Shown: in pieces, positions 52,557 through 61,000 of the stretch
How the letters are laid out: the number at the start of each line of letters is the position of its first letter
How positions within the stretch are numbered: position 1 is the first letter of the stretch
From: Arcobacter sp.
GTDB lineage: Bacteria; Campylobacterota; Campylobacteria; Campylobacterales; Sulfurimonadaceae
Length of the DNA stretch: 64,000 bases
Reading direction: 5' to 3'
Assembly: GCA_024637195.1 (NCBI GenBank)
Contig: JAGXFN010000006.1
Coordinates: 186,001 to 250,000 of the forward strand
Notes under the pieces: model-generated
Database searches by the model: none
What the model was told of the DNA's origin: nothing
What the model saw: only the letters and a program-made list of their open reading frames with translations
Program-made: the position numbers and the translations under genes

Positions 52557-54026
52557 ATGAAATTTATTGAAACACGCGGTAACGACGGCACACGTCCCTA
52601 TAATGTAACTTTTTCGCAGGCGATCTTAAGTCCGATCGCTTCATTCGGAGGACTTTATGTGCCTTTGAAGCTTCCTGATCTCGGACAGGTCTTCTTGGAA
52701 AAACATACGGGCTCGAGCTACAAGATCATGGCGATGGATATGCTTTGCGCCTTTGACATCGATATCGACAAAGAGGTGCTTTACGAAGCCTTGGACCTTT
52801 ATGACAACTTCGATGACAAGGACAACCCTGTTCCTGTCGTCAAAGTCTTTGACGATCTTTATGTAAGCGAGCTCTACCACGGTCCGACCCGTGCTTTTAA
52901 AGATATGGCCTTGCAGCCTTTTGGCGTCGTACTCTCCTCGATCGCGCAGAAGAAAAAGCAAAACTATCTTATCCTGGCCGCGACAAGCGGAGATACGGGT
53001 CCTGCCGCTCTTGAGACTTTCAAAAACCGTGCCAATGTGCAGGTGGCCTGTCTTTATCCTGAGGGCGGAACCTCAGATGTACAACGCCTTCAGATGGTGA
53101 CTGAAGATGCGCCGAACCTAAAGGTCATCGGCATCAAAGGCGACTTTGACGATGCGCAAAATGCCTTAAAGCATCTGCTCGCCTCGGATAGTTTCAAAGC
53201 CAAGCTCACAGAGGAAAAAATAGCACTCTCTGCCGCTAACTCCGTCAATTTTGGCCGTATTATCTTCCAGATCATCTACCATATCCACTCTTATCTCGAA
53301 CTTGTGCGCATGGGCGAGATCCGTATGGGCGAAAAGGTCTATCTCAATGTGCCAAGCGGGAACTTCGGAAATGCTCTGGGTGCCTATTACGCGATGAAGA
53401 TGGGGCTTCCTGTCGAAAAGATCATTATCGCTTCCAACGAGAACAATGTCCTGACCCGTTTGATCAATGAGGGGAAATACGACCTTCGCGACTTGTCTGT
53501 AGTCTCAACGACATCGCCGGCTATGGACATACTCAAATCCTCCAATATCGAACGCATACTCTTTGATATGTTCGGCTCAAAACGCACAAAAGAGCTGATG
53601 GACGAGCTTGAGGAAAAGCATGTTTACACCTTGGACGAAGATGAACTTTTTGCACTTCAAAGTATCTTCTCAGCAGACTTCTGTAATGGTGAGGAGGGGA
53701 AGACATACATCAAAAAAGCCTTCGAGAAGGGCTACCTGATGGATCCGCATACAGCGACTTGTTTCAAAGCCTATGAGAGCTGTGCCGTAAAAGAGATCAA
53801 AACAATCGCCTACTCTACGGCAGAATGGACAAAGTTTTCTCCGGTGATCGCCAATGCCTTGAGCGGGGAGGTCGATACACATGACATCGATGCTTTGAAA
53901 TCGATATCGTCTATGGCAGGGGTAAAGATCCCCGAGATGATCAACGCGCTCTTTGGTAAAGAGGCTGTCCAAAATACGATCATCGACAAAGAGAAGATAG
54001 AAGAAGAGATACTCGCTTTTGTATAG
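52557..54026 (+). CDS. thrC: Threonine synthase
   Basis: A 489-residue PLP enzyme converting O-phosphohomoserine to threonine. The PLP lysine lies in HGPTRAFKDMALQ, with ATSGDTGPAAL and PSGNFGNALGAY as further signatures. It has its own promoter upstream and ends near a hairpin. It is not part of the preceding membrane-protein operon by overlap. Confidence 0.97.
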   Translation: MKFIETRGNDGTRPYNVTFSQAILSPIASFGGLYVPLKLPDLGQVFLEKHTGSSYKIMAMDMLCAFDIDIDKEVLYEALDLYDNFDDKDNPVPVVKVFDDLYVSELYHGPTRAFKDMALQPFGVVLSSIAQKKKQNYLILAATSGDTGPAALETFKNRANVQVACLYPEGGTSDVQRLQMVTEDAPNLKVIGIKGDFDDAQNALKHLLASDSFKAKLTEEKIALSAANSVNFGRIIFQIIYHIHSYLELVRMGEIRMGEKVYLNVPSGNFGNALGAYYAMKMGLPVEKIIIASNENNVLTRLINEGKYDLRDLSVVSTTSPAMDILKSSNIERILFDMFGSKRTKELMDELEEKHVYTLDEDELFALQSIFSADFCNGEEGKTYIKKAFEKGYLMDPHTATCFKAYESCAVKEIKTIAYSTAEWTKFSPVIANALSGEVDTHDIDALKSISSMAGVKIPEMINALFGKEAVQNTIIDKEKIEEEILAFV

Positions 54027-54028
54027 AT

Positions 54029-54048
54029 AGGGAGTGCAAATACTCCCT
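54029..54048. terminator. Hairpin between thrC and the small lipoprotein gene
   Basis: AGGGAGT, loop GCAAAT, ACTCCCT: a perfect 7-bp stem 3 nt after the thrC stop. It sits between convergent genes and has no T-tract on either strand, so it is a weak terminator candidate. Confidence 0.4.
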
Positions 54049-54060
54049 GCTCAGACCTTG

Positions 54061-54162
54061 CTAATTGTTTCTATGCATCGGGTGCTGATAATCATTACGT
54101 TCACAGGCTGTAAAAGCCAACCCCATAACAATTAAAACTAAACATAACAGTAGTCTTTTCAT
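54061..54162 (-). CDS. Small lipoprotein, 33 residues
   Basis: A 33-codon reading frame too short for most ORF callers: MKRLLLCLVLIVMGLAFTAC followed by ERNDYQHPMHRNN. It has a canonical signal sequence with lipobox FTAC, so the mature lipopeptide would be only about 14 residues. A strong ribosome binding site AAGGAG (minus strand, 54168-54173) lies 5 nt from the ATG. It starts 11 nt after the ppk2 stop on the same strand and may be co-transcribed with it. Its function is unknown. Confidence 0.65.
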   Translation of the reverse strand: MKRLLLCLVLIVMGLAFTACERNDYQHPMHRNN

Positions 54163-54173
54163 TTTTTCTCCTT

Positions 54174-55082
54174 TCATAATACTCCCACATCTTTTCGCGC
54201 CGTAGCAATTTGCATCAGTGTTAGCTCTACTGCGCCGTCAGTGAGTATTTTTTTGTCGGTTTGAAGCTGTGAGGTATCAGCTTTGTTAGGATACTCAATT
54301 TTATTTAAAATGTATTTAATCGCATTGATACGCGCAATTTTTTTATTATTGGAACGGATGATGATCCAAGGGGAGTGTTTTGTATGCGTCTCTTGCAGCA
54401 TGGTGAGTTTGGCTTGGGTGTAGTCACCCCAGAGTTCCTGGGCTTTCTCGTCGACTGGGGAGAGTTTATACTGTTTTAGCGGGTCTGTTCTGCGTTTTTT
54501 GAAACGTTTGGCCTGCTCTTTTTTGCTGACGGAGAAGTAGAATTTTATGAGTATCGTTTCAGCATTTATCTGCATCTGTTCGAAGAGCGGGGCTTCATGC
54601 AAAAACTCTTTGTGCTCTTTTTCTGTACAAAAGCCCATAACGGGCTCCACTAGAGCACGGTTATACCAGCTTCTGTCAAAGAGCACGATCTCGCCTGCGG
54701 CAGGAAGATGCTCGGTGTAGCGCTGAAAATACCACTGCGAACTTTCTACATCTGAGGGTTTGGCCAGGGCAACGATACGTGCACCGCGCGGATTGAGATG
54801 TTCGGTGACACGTTTGATCGTGCCCCCTTTGCCGGCCGCATCGCGCCCTTCAAAGATGATAAGCAGTTTTAGGTTCTGCTCCTTGATGTAGTTTTGCATC
54901 TTTAAAAGCTCGATTTGAAGCATTTTCAGCTCCTCTTCGTAGGCGATGGTCTCCTCTTTTATCCATACGGAACGTTTTTTGTTTTTGCCGCGCTTCTCTT
55001 TTCTTCGCTCTTCGTGGGTGTTTTCTTCGCGTTGTGCTTTTGTATCGAACTCATCAAAGAGGATGTGGTGTTTATTTTTCAT
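54174..55082 (-). CDS. ppk2: Polyphosphate kinase 2
   Basis: A 302-residue PPK2-family kinase with FEGRDAAGKGG (Walker A), VLFDRSWYNRAL (Walker B) and RRTDPLKQYKLSPVD (lid). PPK2 enzymes use polyphosphate to phosphorylate nucleoside mono- or diphosphates. The N-terminal ~40 residues are highly charged and extra. It lies 9 nt after the DUF255 gene on the same strand, and a tiny lipoprotein gene follows. Confidence 0.94.
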   Translation of the reverse strand: MKNKHHILFDEFDTKAQREENTHEERRKEKRGKNKKRSVWIKEETIAYEEELKMLQIELLKMQNYIKEQNLKLLIIFEGRDAAGKGGTIKRVTEHLNPRGARIVALAKPSDVESSQWYFQRYTEHLPAAGEIVLFDRSWYNRALVEPVMGFCTEKEHKEFLHEAPLFEQMQINAETILIKFYFSVSKKEQAKRFKKRRTDPLKQYKLSPVDEKAQELWGDYTQAKLTMLQETHTKHSPWIIIRSNNKKIARINAIKYILNKIEYPNKADTSQLQTDKKILTDGAVELTLMQIATARKDVGVL

Positions 55083-55091
55083 TTCATTTTC

Positions 55092-57014
55092 CTATAGTGT
55101 CTTGGTGAGTTCTTCTTGCAGATCAGCGTCAGCGTCTAACTTGGCATAGCAACTCTGTACTCCGCACAAAAGTGTCTCTTCCGTCTCGCTGAGCGAGCGA
55201 AGAAGGTAGGGGTAGTCAAGGGCAAGATAGGCTGTGTTGAGCGCTTCAAGCGCGGATTTGCTTCCCTTGAGCACTCTGTCTTCTTTGATGAAACGAAGCG
55301 CCTGGGTAAAAAGATAAGGAAAATGGACCGGTTTCTTGACCAGCTGCGAGGAGTAGTATTCCAGGCTCATGAAGGCGAAACTGCGGTACTTTTCGTCTGC
55401 CAAGACACCCAAGCAGAACAACACATCGACGATGACACCGACTGAACCCGGATAGGAGCTGTCTGAAATATCTGCCTCAACGACAAGTTCGGCCTTGCTG
55501 AAATACCAGCGTCCCCCTTCAAAAAAGAGTTCAAGTGCACGGTCACATAAAAGTTGCGCGCGCGCAAGATGCTCTGTGTTGAGCGTGCTCTGGTAAGCCT
55601 GTATCAGGGCAAGGCTGAGATAGGCGTAATCTTCCAAAAAGGCTTCAACCTTCGCATCGCCGTCAATCATAGCCGTGTGATAAAGTTGACTGTCAAGATA
55701 GAGTTTGTCCAAAAGAGCGTCTAGACAGAGATCAGCCTCTTTGCGAAAACTCTCCACGTAGTGCGAAAGCAGGTAGAGCGACTTAATCACCATAGCGCTC
55801 CAAGCCGCATTTACTTTTTTATCGATAAAGGGGTACTCCCTTTGTTTTCGGATCTCGCCTAAGAGGTGGATAGCTTTCTCATAAGAGGGATGTTTCTGTA
55901 CCAGGCGTACAATGCTGCTGCCCTCAAAATTTCCCTTGGGCGTGATGCTCAGCGAAGCACAGAGCTCTTTTGCCTCATCAAAAGCAATGCCGTTTTGCTC
56001 AAAAACGGCAATGACCTCCTCATAGTCATAAACAAAATATTTTCCCTCGACACCATTGGAATCTGCATCACTGGCCGAATAAAAGAGGTGGTCCCGGCTC
56101 ATCTTATCAAGCATAAAGCTCAGGGTCTCTTTGGCGATCTTAAGGTAGCTCTCGTTTTTAGTCACTCGGTAGGCATGCAGATAAAGCTCGCTGAGCAGGC
56201 CGTTGTCATAGGTCATCTTCTCAAAATGCGGAATCAGCCACGTCTCTTCCGTGCTATAGCGGCAAAATCCACCCTCGACCAGGTCATACATCCCGCCGCG
56301 TGTCATCTGCTTAAGCGTCTGTGTGCACATCTGCAGGGCAGACTCATCCTTGTTAAGCGCGGCGATGTCCAAAAGCCCTTTGAGCATGGAAACCTGGGGA
56401 AACTTCATCTGCGTCCCAAAGCCTCCGTAGTTTTTGTCAAAGTTGCTTTCGCACTGCTTGAGATAGACCGAGACCATCGAGTCGTTTAGATGTGCGGCAT
56501 TTTTTGGGCGCTGGGAGGGCTTAAGATAAGACTGTACCTCGTCTGCATTGGCAAAAAGAGTTGGATCATTTTCTTCAACACCCTTTGCAATCATCCCTAT
56601 AAGCTCGCCAAAACCAAGCATGTTTTGCGCGGATACGGGAGGAATATAGGTACCGGCAAAAAAAGGCTTGTTTTCAGGCGTGCAGAAGATGGAGGTCGGC
56701 CATCCTCCGGGACGGCGGTTGAGCAGCATGTGCACCTCTTGGTAATACTTGTCGATATCGGGGCGCTCTTCGCGGTCGACCTTGATGCAGATAAAACTTG
56801 CATTGAGCTTTTGTGCAAGGGCGTCGTTCTCAAAGACCTCATGTTCCATAACGTGACACCAGTGACACGAACTGTAGCCTATGGAGATAAAGATCGCCTT
56901 GTTCTCGTTTTTCGCGCGCTCAAAAGCTTCGTCACACCAAGGGTACCATGCGACGGGATTGTCCTTGTGCTGCTGCAGGTAGGGAGAGTCCTCATGCTCC
57001 AGACGATTCGCCAT
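55092..57014 (-). CDS. DUF255/YyaL thioredoxin domain protein
   Basis: About 640 residues of the YyaL/SSP411 family. The N-terminal ~160 residues are a thioredoxin fold with [17 protein letters not shown] (CHWC active site). The remainder is a six-hairpin glycosidase-like alpha/alpha barrel ([37 protein letters not shown]). No enzyme activity is established. The start at ATG 57014 has AAGG about 6 nt upstream; an in-frame TTG at 57032 is unlikely. ppk2 follows after 9 nt. Confidence 0.9.
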   Translation of the reverse strand: MANRLEHEDSPYLQQHKDNPVAWYPWCDEAFERAKNENKAIFISIGYSSCHWCHVMEHEVFENDALAQKLNASFICIKVDREERPDIDKYYQEVHMLLNRRPGGWPTSIFCTPENKPFFAGTYIPPVSAQNMLGFGELIGMIAKGVEENDPTLFANADEVQSYLKPSQRPKNAAHLNDSMVSVYLKQCESNFDKNYGGFGTQMKFPQVSMLKGLLDIAALNKDESALQMCTQTLKQMTRGGMYDLVEGGFCRYSTEETWLIPHFEKMTYDNGLLSELYLHAYRVTKNESYLKIAKETLSFMLDKMSRDHLFYSASDADSNGVEGKYFVYDYEEVIAVFEQNGIAFDEAKELCASLSITPKGNFEGSSIVRLVQKHPSYEKAIHLLGEIRKQREYPFIDKKVNAAWSAMVIKSLYLLSHYVESFRKEADLCLDALLDKLYLDSQLYHTAMIDGDAKVEAFLEDYAYLSLALIQAYQSTLNTEHLARAQLLCDRALELFFEGGRWYFSKAELVVEADISDSSYPGSVGVIVDVLFCLGVLADEKYRSFAFMSLEYYSSQLVKKPVHFPYLFTQALRFIKEDRVLKGSKSALEALNTAYLALDYPYLLRSLSETEETLLCGVQSCYAKLDADADLQEELTKTL

Positions 57015-57099
57015 TGTAAACCTTTTTTCCAAGAATAGGCTAAGTGGGCTTAAAATGGTGTTATAGTGTACTGTGAAAACATGATAGCGACTTAGCCCC

Positions 57100-57105
57100 T
57101 ATAAT
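57100..57105 (+). promoter_or_regulatory. Putative -10 box for dsbD
   Basis: TATAAT 52 nt upstream of the dsbD ATG in the divergent region with the DUF255 gene. A TAAAAT at 57132-57137 is an alternative. Confidence 0.4.
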
Positions 57106-57157
57106 TAATATTATGTTTACAAAAATAAGGGTAAAATCCCCCTATTAAAGGATAATT

Positions 57158-58951
57158 ATGAGACCAGCCGTATTGCTAATAATAAGTTTTCTTTTCATGT
57201 TTTTTTCGCCTCTGTCTGCGCAGAACAAGTTTCTCTCGCTCGAAGAGGCTTTTGTACTTAAAGCAGAGGTGCTCGGGAATAAGGCTCTTGTGACCTTTGA
57301 GCTGGCAGATGATATTTATATCTATACCGACAAGGTTTCTGTTGCTATAGCGCCCAACGAAAACGTAAAAATAGGCGAATTCGCTCTTCCTCAAGGCAGC
57401 GAGCATGACGGGGAGACCGTTTATTTTAACGGACAAACGCTGAATATTCCTCTTGTGGCAACCTCACAGAGTTCCGGTTTGGCGGCGATTGAGCTTCTTG
57501 TCAGTTATCAGGGCTGTTCAGAAAAAGGACTTTGCTATGAGCCGAGCATACAGAAGTTTCTCCTTGATGTAGAACTGGATGCATTGAAAACAGCTGATAC
57601 TGTGGCGCAGACAAGCCTTGCGGATAATGAGACACAGCCGAAGGATGACCCTATAACGGCGCTTCTCTCCGGCGGCAATCTTCTTTATATTCTGGGCGGG
57701 TTTTTCATCTTCGGGCTGCTTCTTTCACTCACGCCCTGCGTTTTTCCTATGGTGCCTATTCTCTCAAGCGTGATCATTTCGCATGGCTCTGACATGACGA
57801 CGAAAAAGGCGTTTTTACTCTCTATGGTCTATGTCCAGGCGATGGCGATCACCTACACGGTTGCGGGCGTGGTTGCAGGACTGAGCGGCGCCGGTGTGCA
57901 GGCTGCTTTTCAGACTCCTTGGGTCATCATTGCCTTTTCTGCGGTCTTTGTCTTGTTGGCGCTTTCGATGTTTGGTCTTTTTGAGATACAGATGCCGCAG
58001 GGACTTCAATCTTATCTTAACCGAAAAACAGAGGGACGCGGAAAAGGGTACACCTCCATCGCCATTATGGGACTGCTCTCTGCGCTGATCGTAGGGCCTT
58101 GTGTCGCGGCGCCTTTGGCAGCTGCACTTGGCTTTATCTCTCAGTCGGGCGATGCCTTCTTGGGCGGTATGGCACTTTATGCGCTCTCTATGGGCATGGG
58201 GATCCCGCTGCTTATCGTAGGCACGGGTGCAGGCAAGTTTATGCCGCGACCTGGCTCCTGGATGGACGCGGTCAAGTCTATCTTTGGCGTGATGATGCTT
58301 GCTGTGGCGATATGGATGCTCAGTCGTGTGCTTGATAACAGCATTATTATCTTCTTATGGTCGGCATTGACGATGTTTGTTGCGGTCAATATAGGCGCTT
58401 TTGAATTAAAAAATGAGGCCTACTGCAACCCTTGTTATGCGGGGCAAAAAAGCATCGGTATGATGCTTCTTCTAGTCGCTATCGCGCTCTTTATCGGTGC
58501 GATAACAAATGCCTCCAGTGTGCTGAACCCTCTGGAGAAGATACTTCCTTCACAGACGACCGTCTATGCAGGCCCGCAGGAACAGAGTCAAAAAAATGAC
58601 TTTGTTAAGGTTCACTCGTTGGCTGAGCTTGATGCGATTATTGCGGAGTCTGAAGGCAAAAAGATCATGCTTGATTTTTATGCCGACTGGTGTACCTCAT
58701 GCAAAGAACTCGAACACCTCACTTTTTCAGATGAGCGGGTGAAGAGTGCTTTGAAGGACTATATCCTCATCCAAGCGGATGTGACGGCAAACACAGATGA
58801 AGAGAAGGCCTTGAGCCGCAGATTCGGTCTTTTCGGACCTCCGGCGATGATCTTTTTTGATGAGAATGGCAAAGAGTTCACTAAAGAGCGAACCATTGGT
58901 TTTCTTCCGCCGCAAGAGCTGCTTCAAACACTAAAGAGACTGGAAAAATAG
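57158..58951 (+). CDS. dsbD: Thiol:disulfide interchange protein DsbD
   Basis: A 597-residue protein with all three DsbD parts: a signal peptide and N-terminal periplasmic domain with VSYQGCSEKGLCYEP (Cys pair), a transmembrane domain of about eight helices (SLTPCVFPMVPIL, VGPCVAAPLAAAL) and a C-terminal thioredoxin domain with DWCTSCKELE. It moves electrons from cytoplasmic thioredoxin to the periplasm to keep apocytochrome cysteines reduced. A thioredoxin-like gene follows after 1 nt. Confidence 0.96.
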   Translation: MRPAVLLIISFLFMFFSPLSAQNKFLSLEEAFVLKAEVLGNKALVTFELADDIYIYTDKVSVAIAPNENVKIGEFALPQGSEHDGETVYFNGQTLNIPLVATSQSSGLAAIELLVSYQGCSEKGLCYEPSIQKFLLDVELDALKTADTVAQTSLADNETQPKDDPITALLSGGNLLYILGGFFIFGLLLSLTPCVFPMVPILSSVIISHGSDMTTKKAFLLSMVYVQAMAITYTVAGVVAGLSGAGVQAAFQTPWVIIAFSAVFVLLALSMFGLFEIQMPQGLQSYLNRKTEGRGKGYTSIAIMGLLSALIVGPCVAAPLAAALGFISQSGDAFLGGMALYALSMGMGIPLLIVGTGAGKFMPRPGSWMDAVKSIFGVMMLAVAIWMLSRVLDNSIIIFLWSALTMFVAVNIGAFELKNEAYCNPCYAGQKSIGMMLLLVAIALFIGAITNASSVLNPLEKILPSQTTVYAGPQEQSQKNDFVKVHSLAELDAIIAESEGKKIMLDFYADWCTSCKELEHLTFSDERVKSALKDYILIQADVTANTDEEKALSRRFGLFGPPAMIFFDENGKEFTKERTIGFLPPQELLQTLKRLEK

Positions 58952-58952
58952 T

Positions 58953-59351
58953 ATGATAAAGAGCCTTTTTCTCTTGAGTCTGCTGGCACTCTCTCTTTTT
59001 GGCGAGCAAAATTGGTCGCGCTCTTACGAAGAGGCAAAAGCACAGGCTTTCAAAGAGAAAAAACTGGTGCTAGTCATGATATCAAAAGAGGGGTGTGATG
59101 CCTGCTGGTATATGGAAAATATCGTCTTTGAAGATAAGAGTGTCCGGGCTTTGGTGATGGAAAACTTCGTTCCTGTCTACCTTGATACGCAAAATGACGA
59201 GATTCCCGAAGCCTTTGCGTATGTTGGAACGCCGACCTTTCATTTTACAGATGCGCAGGGAAATAAGATAGGCTATCGTATCAGCGGAGCCAGCAATATC
59301 AAAGACTTCACGGCCAAGATCACCGCAATCTTGGAAAAAGCAAAAAAGTAA
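58953..59351 (+). CDS. Periplasmic thioredoxin-fold protein
   Basis: A 132-residue protein with a signal peptide (residues 1-17) and a thioredoxin-like domain with active site CDAC (EGCDACWYMENIVFED) and the cis-Pro region VGTPTFHFTD. It probably accepts electrons from DsbD, whose gene ends 1 nt upstream. The specific partner is not known. Confidence 0.88.
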   Translation: MIKSLFLLSLLALSLFGEQNWSRSYEEAKAQAFKEKKLVLVMISKEGCDACWYMENIVFEDKSVRALVMENFVPVYLDTQNDEIPEAFAYVGTPTFHFTDAQGNKIGYRISGASNIKDFTAKITAILEKAKK

Positions 59352-59356
59352 AGCGC

Positions 59357-59731
59357 TTAGCTTCCCCCGTCTCCCCAGGTCTCATAGGGCAACTCATATC
59401 TAGGCGCATCTTCGTTCGCCTTGTACTTTGAAAGATAAACAGAAAGGTTGTTGATCTCGCTGTCACTCAGGTTTTCAGCAAAAGGGATCATGATCTGTGC
59501 CGTCTGGTTCATTACTCCTGTTTTAGCACGGTAAAACTTCAGTTTTTTGACAAGCAGATAGTGAGGTTTGTGGACGATACGCGGATAGCTGCTCAGTCCC
59601 TCGCCATAAACACCATGGCAGCCGTTGCATCCCTTTTGTGCATAAAGGATCTCTCCTTTTTTATAGGCGTTGCCATCACCGTGCAAAGACAAAAGAGGCA
59701 GCAGTGCCATAAGAAGCATGTTTTTCTTCAT
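59357..59731 (-). CDS. Monohaem cytochrome c
   Basis: A 124-residue periplasmic protein with a signal peptide (residues 1-19), one CXXCH haem site (GCNGCHGVYG) and a distal Met probably in AQIMIPFAENLSD. It looks like a class I cytochrome c553-like carrier. It converges with the thioredoxin gene, 5 nt apart, in the redox cluster. Confidence 0.9.
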   Translation of the reverse strand: MKKNMLLMALLPLLSLHGDGNAYKKGEILYAQKGCNGCHGVYGEGLSSYPRIVHKPHYLLVKKLKFYRAKTGVMNQTAQIMIPFAENLSDSEINNLSVYLSKYKANEDAPRYELPYETWGDGGS

Positions 59732-59794
59732 CTAATGCCTTTTATCGAGACTTTTTTTGTTAAAATTATAGCAAGAATAAAAACAGGAAATTCA

Positions 59795-61000
59795 ATGATT
59801 ATCAAAAATGCGATTGTATGTGACGCGCGAGGCGAAAAAAGGGCCGATGTAGAGATACTTCATGGGCGGATCACTAAAGTCGCACCCTCTCTTGAAGGCG
59901 AAGATCTCCTTGATGCAAAAGGCGCCTATCTTCTTCCGGGCCTGATCGATCTGAATGTCTCGCCCAGCGACGGGCAGCTAAACGCCTCGCGTCTTCAGGC
60001 TCTTTCCAAGGCTGCGCTCAAAGGCGGGGTGACAACGCTTGTCTTGAACCCTCAGAGCGAACCTGCAATCAACAATGAGATCGTTTTGGAATTTGTACTG
60101 GATCGAAAACTCGAGGGTGCTGAGATCAAGTCCGCCATCTGTGCAACGCAGGATGACAAGGCCTTGAGTAACATTGCCATCTTGCTTAAAAAAGGCGCGG
60201 TCGCCCCTTCTCTTGTCAGTTCGGTCGACAGCAATCTCATCCGCCGTATTTTCGAGTATATGAAGATGTATGAAGGGACAGTCTTCTGTTCGGCCCAAGA
60301 CAAGGCGCTTAACGGAAACGGGGTAATGTTCGAAGGAGCTGTCTCTGCATCTTTGGGACTTCCGGGTATTCCTGTGCTGGGCGAGATCATCCATGTGAGC
60401 AAGATGATAGAGATCGCGCGCTATTTTGATGTGCAGGTGCTCTTTAAAGGACTCTTCACCCGTCGCGCCATAGAAATGATCACCCAGGCCAAAAAAGAGG
60501 GTGTCAAGGTCTTTTCCGAGATCTCTATCCACCACCTCGCACTTGATGACAGCGCCTGCGACGGTTTCAATACCTACGCAAAGATATTTCCCCCGCTTTC
60601 GGATGCAAAAGGCAAAGAGAGTCTGCGGGAGTCTTTGAAAAAAGGGGAGATCGATATGCTCACCTCACTTCACTCTCCACAGTCCAAGGTCTATAAAGAA
60701 GTCGCCTTTTACGACGCGGCTTACGGGACAGAGGCGATAGAGGAGATCCTGCCGCTTTACTATAGCAAGCTTGTAAAAAGCGGTTTGATCAGCCTGTCCA
60801 AACTCAGCGAAATGGTCTCCTTGACGCCAGCGCGGATGATAGGCGAAAACAGCGGTCTTATCGAAGTGGGGCAGGCGGCTGATCTTGTGCTCTTTGATGC
60901 GGCAGCGACAACAGCGGTAGAGAATGCACAGAGCCTCTATCGGGGTGAGACGCTCGAGGGAAAGGTTGTCTCTGTTATGGTAGGCGGAGCGTTTAGATAG
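59795..61000 (+). CDS. Dihydroorotase-like protein, catalytic residues missing (PyrC')
   Basis: A 401-residue amidohydrolase-fold protein of the type I dihydroorotase group. The catalytic HxH of the D-x-H-x-H-x-R motif is replaced: the segment is GLIDLNVSPSDG, with N54 and S56 in place of the histidines and S58 in place of Arg. The distal Asp of TDHAPH is also lost (MLTSLHSPQ, S291), while one HH pair (SIHHL) remains. Such inactive PyrC' proteins associate with aspartate transcarbamoylase in several bacteria. The ATG at 59795 has AGGAA upstream; a long N-terminal extension read from 59561 is not real. Its stop overlaps the kinase gene stop by 8 nt. Confidence 0.85.
   Translation: MIIKNAIVCDARGEKRADVEILHGRITKVAPSLEGEDLLDAKGAYLLPGLIDLNVSPSDGQLNASRLQALSKAALKGGVTTLVLNPQSEPAINNEIVLEFVLDRKLEGAEIKSAICATQDDKALSNIAILLKKGAVAPSLVSSVDSNLIRRIFEYMKMYEGTVFCSAQDKALNGNGVMFEGAVSASLGLPGIPVLGEIIHVSKMIEIARYFDVQVLFKGLFTRRAIEMITQAKKEGVKVFSEISIHHLALDDSACDGFNTYAKIFPPLSDAKGKESLRESLKKGEIDMLTSLHSPQSKVYKEVAFYDAAYGTEAIEEILPLYYSKLVKSGLISLSKLSEMVSLTPARMIGENSGLIEVGQAADLVLFDAAATTAVENAQSLYRGETLEGKVVSVMVGGAFR

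Noticed and set aside
59561-59794. Long N-terminal extension of the dihydroorotase-like protein
   Set aside because: The extra ~78 residues overlap the antisense cytochrome c gene. The ATG at 59795 has its own ribosome binding site and begins exactly at the family's N-terminal strand.
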